DNA of 6,333 nt from an uncultured Clostridia bacterium (GTDB taxonomy: Bacteria > Bacillota > Clostridia > Christensenellales > CAG-314). Made by a program: the position numbers and the translations under genes. The stretch covers positions 1 through 6,333 of the forward strand of contig CALLXO010000243.1 of the NCBI GenBank assembly GCA_937875645.1. The letters run 5' to 3'. The notes under the pieces are model-generated. The model was not told where the DNA came from, ran no database searches, and saw only the letters and a list, made by a program, of their open reading frames with translations. Positions 5,910 through 6,333 of this stretch are shown piece by piece (position 1 is the stretch's first letter; the number at the start of each line of letters is the position of its first letter).

Positions 5910-6333
5910 CTATAAGTAATCGTCAAAATAGCGTGGTTTCGCATGCCTTGATTTCTTCTCTGGGTCTGGCTTGTTGTTTTCCGGCGAGGAATCAAGAAAA
6001 TTTTGTTTTTTTGTTTTTGCAGGCAAAAACAAAACTGCAACGATAATTATGCTGGGCACCGAGATAAGCACAATGAGAGCAATTTGTAAATCTTCTAAAC
6101 CGTCCGAAACCGGAGGGTCGGGCTTAACTGGGTCGGGAGTGCTTGGCACGTTGACGGGAGTAGGATGCGGAGTAATATTAGGAGTAGTTACTGCATTTTT
6201 ATGTACATAACAAAGATTTTGACCGTAGCGCACAAAATACCACATTTCCCCCGAAATGGCATAATTGCCGTAATAATACAACGATTGCCCCTTAAATGCG
6301 CCGCAAATGGGCGTGGAGGAAACGGCAGGCAGC
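5910..6333 (-). CDS. C-terminal part of an exported membrane-anchored SH3-like protein
   Basis: This gene is cut by the right window edge. The frame stays open to the edge, giving 140 codons and a TAG stop. It runs beyond the internal TTG at 6279-6281, which I do not take as the start. The visible part opens with an SH3-like module (about 1-48 of the fragment) containing MWYFVRYGQNLCYVHKNAV (30-48), with cysteines at 10 and 41. A Pro/Thr/Asp-rich linker follows (49-79, TPHPTPVNVPSTPDPVKPDPP), then a membrane helix (82-103) and a basic, polar cytoplasmic tail (104-140) ending FDDYL. The linker is of the kind that spans cell wall, which implies the SH3-like module faces outside and the missing N-terminus carries a signal sequence (inference). 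The layout parallels the 603-residue protein upstream on the same strand. Function is unknown. SH3-like modules in exported Firmicutes proteins often bind wall components. Confidence 0.75.
   Translation of the reverse strand, partial: LPAVSSTPICGAFKGQSLYYYGNYAISGEMWYFVRYGQNLCYVHKNAVTTPNITPHPTPVNVPSTPDPVKPDPPVSDGLEDLQIALIVLISVPSIIIVAVLFLPAKTKKQNFLDSSPENNKPDPEKKSRHAKPRYFDDYL

Noticed and set aside
5971..6210. Gly/Thr-rich open frame on the plus strand opposite the truncated exported gene
   Set aside because: It is the antisense of a Pro/Thr-rich linker and membrane helix, has no ribosome binding site, and the minus-strand reading has clear domain structure.

Overview
This is a low-GC, AT-rich window with strong Shine-Dalgarno sites (AGGAGG, GAGG). 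It encodes a clostridial-type MurC, a PdaB-like 'TFDAAWG' polysaccharide deacetylase and a double-OB-fold single-stranded DNA-binding protein of a kind I associate with Clostridia. The best reading is chromosomal DNA of an uncultured Firmicutes/Clostridia lineage, possibly one related to spore formers. I see no tRNA, rRNA, insertion sequence, CRISPR array or complete phage module.

Left part (1-3240, plus strand): murC (121-1467) has an A/T-rich leader. A tiny open frame in that leader ends in an ATGA overlap with the murC start. A 186-nt gap holds a small palindrome and an extended -10 element. After it come a membrane-anchored PdaB-like deacetylase (1654-2463) and, 26 nt later with a perfect AGGAGG, a tandem OB-fold SSB-like gene (2490-3188). 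The first two genes concern peptidoglycan: MurC adds L-alanine to UDP-MurNAc in the cytoplasm, and the deacetylase probably acts on wall polysaccharide outside. The SSB-like gene is probably co-transcribed with the deacetylase. A long hairpin at 3204-3239 closes this unit and also serves the convergent gene that follows.

Right part (3305-6333): two minus-strand genes of no recognised family encode membrane-anchored exported proteins. One is a 603-residue protein with a signal peptide, a beta-rich propeller-like region, SH3-like segments, one C-terminal membrane helix and a short basic tail. The other is the C-terminal end of a protein with an SH3-like module, a Pro/Thr linker, a membrane helix and a basic tail, cut by the window edge. 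Between them, on the plus strand, lies a 157-residue regulator with a C-terminal sigma-70-region-4/ArpU-like helix-turn-helix. It is divergent from the first exported gene across a 315-nt region containing a good minus-strand promoter and two palindromes. It is convergent with the second, with only 4 nt between the stop codons. This surface-protein/regulator neighbourhood is the least explained part of the window. Treating it as a functional module is inference from gene order and architecture only.
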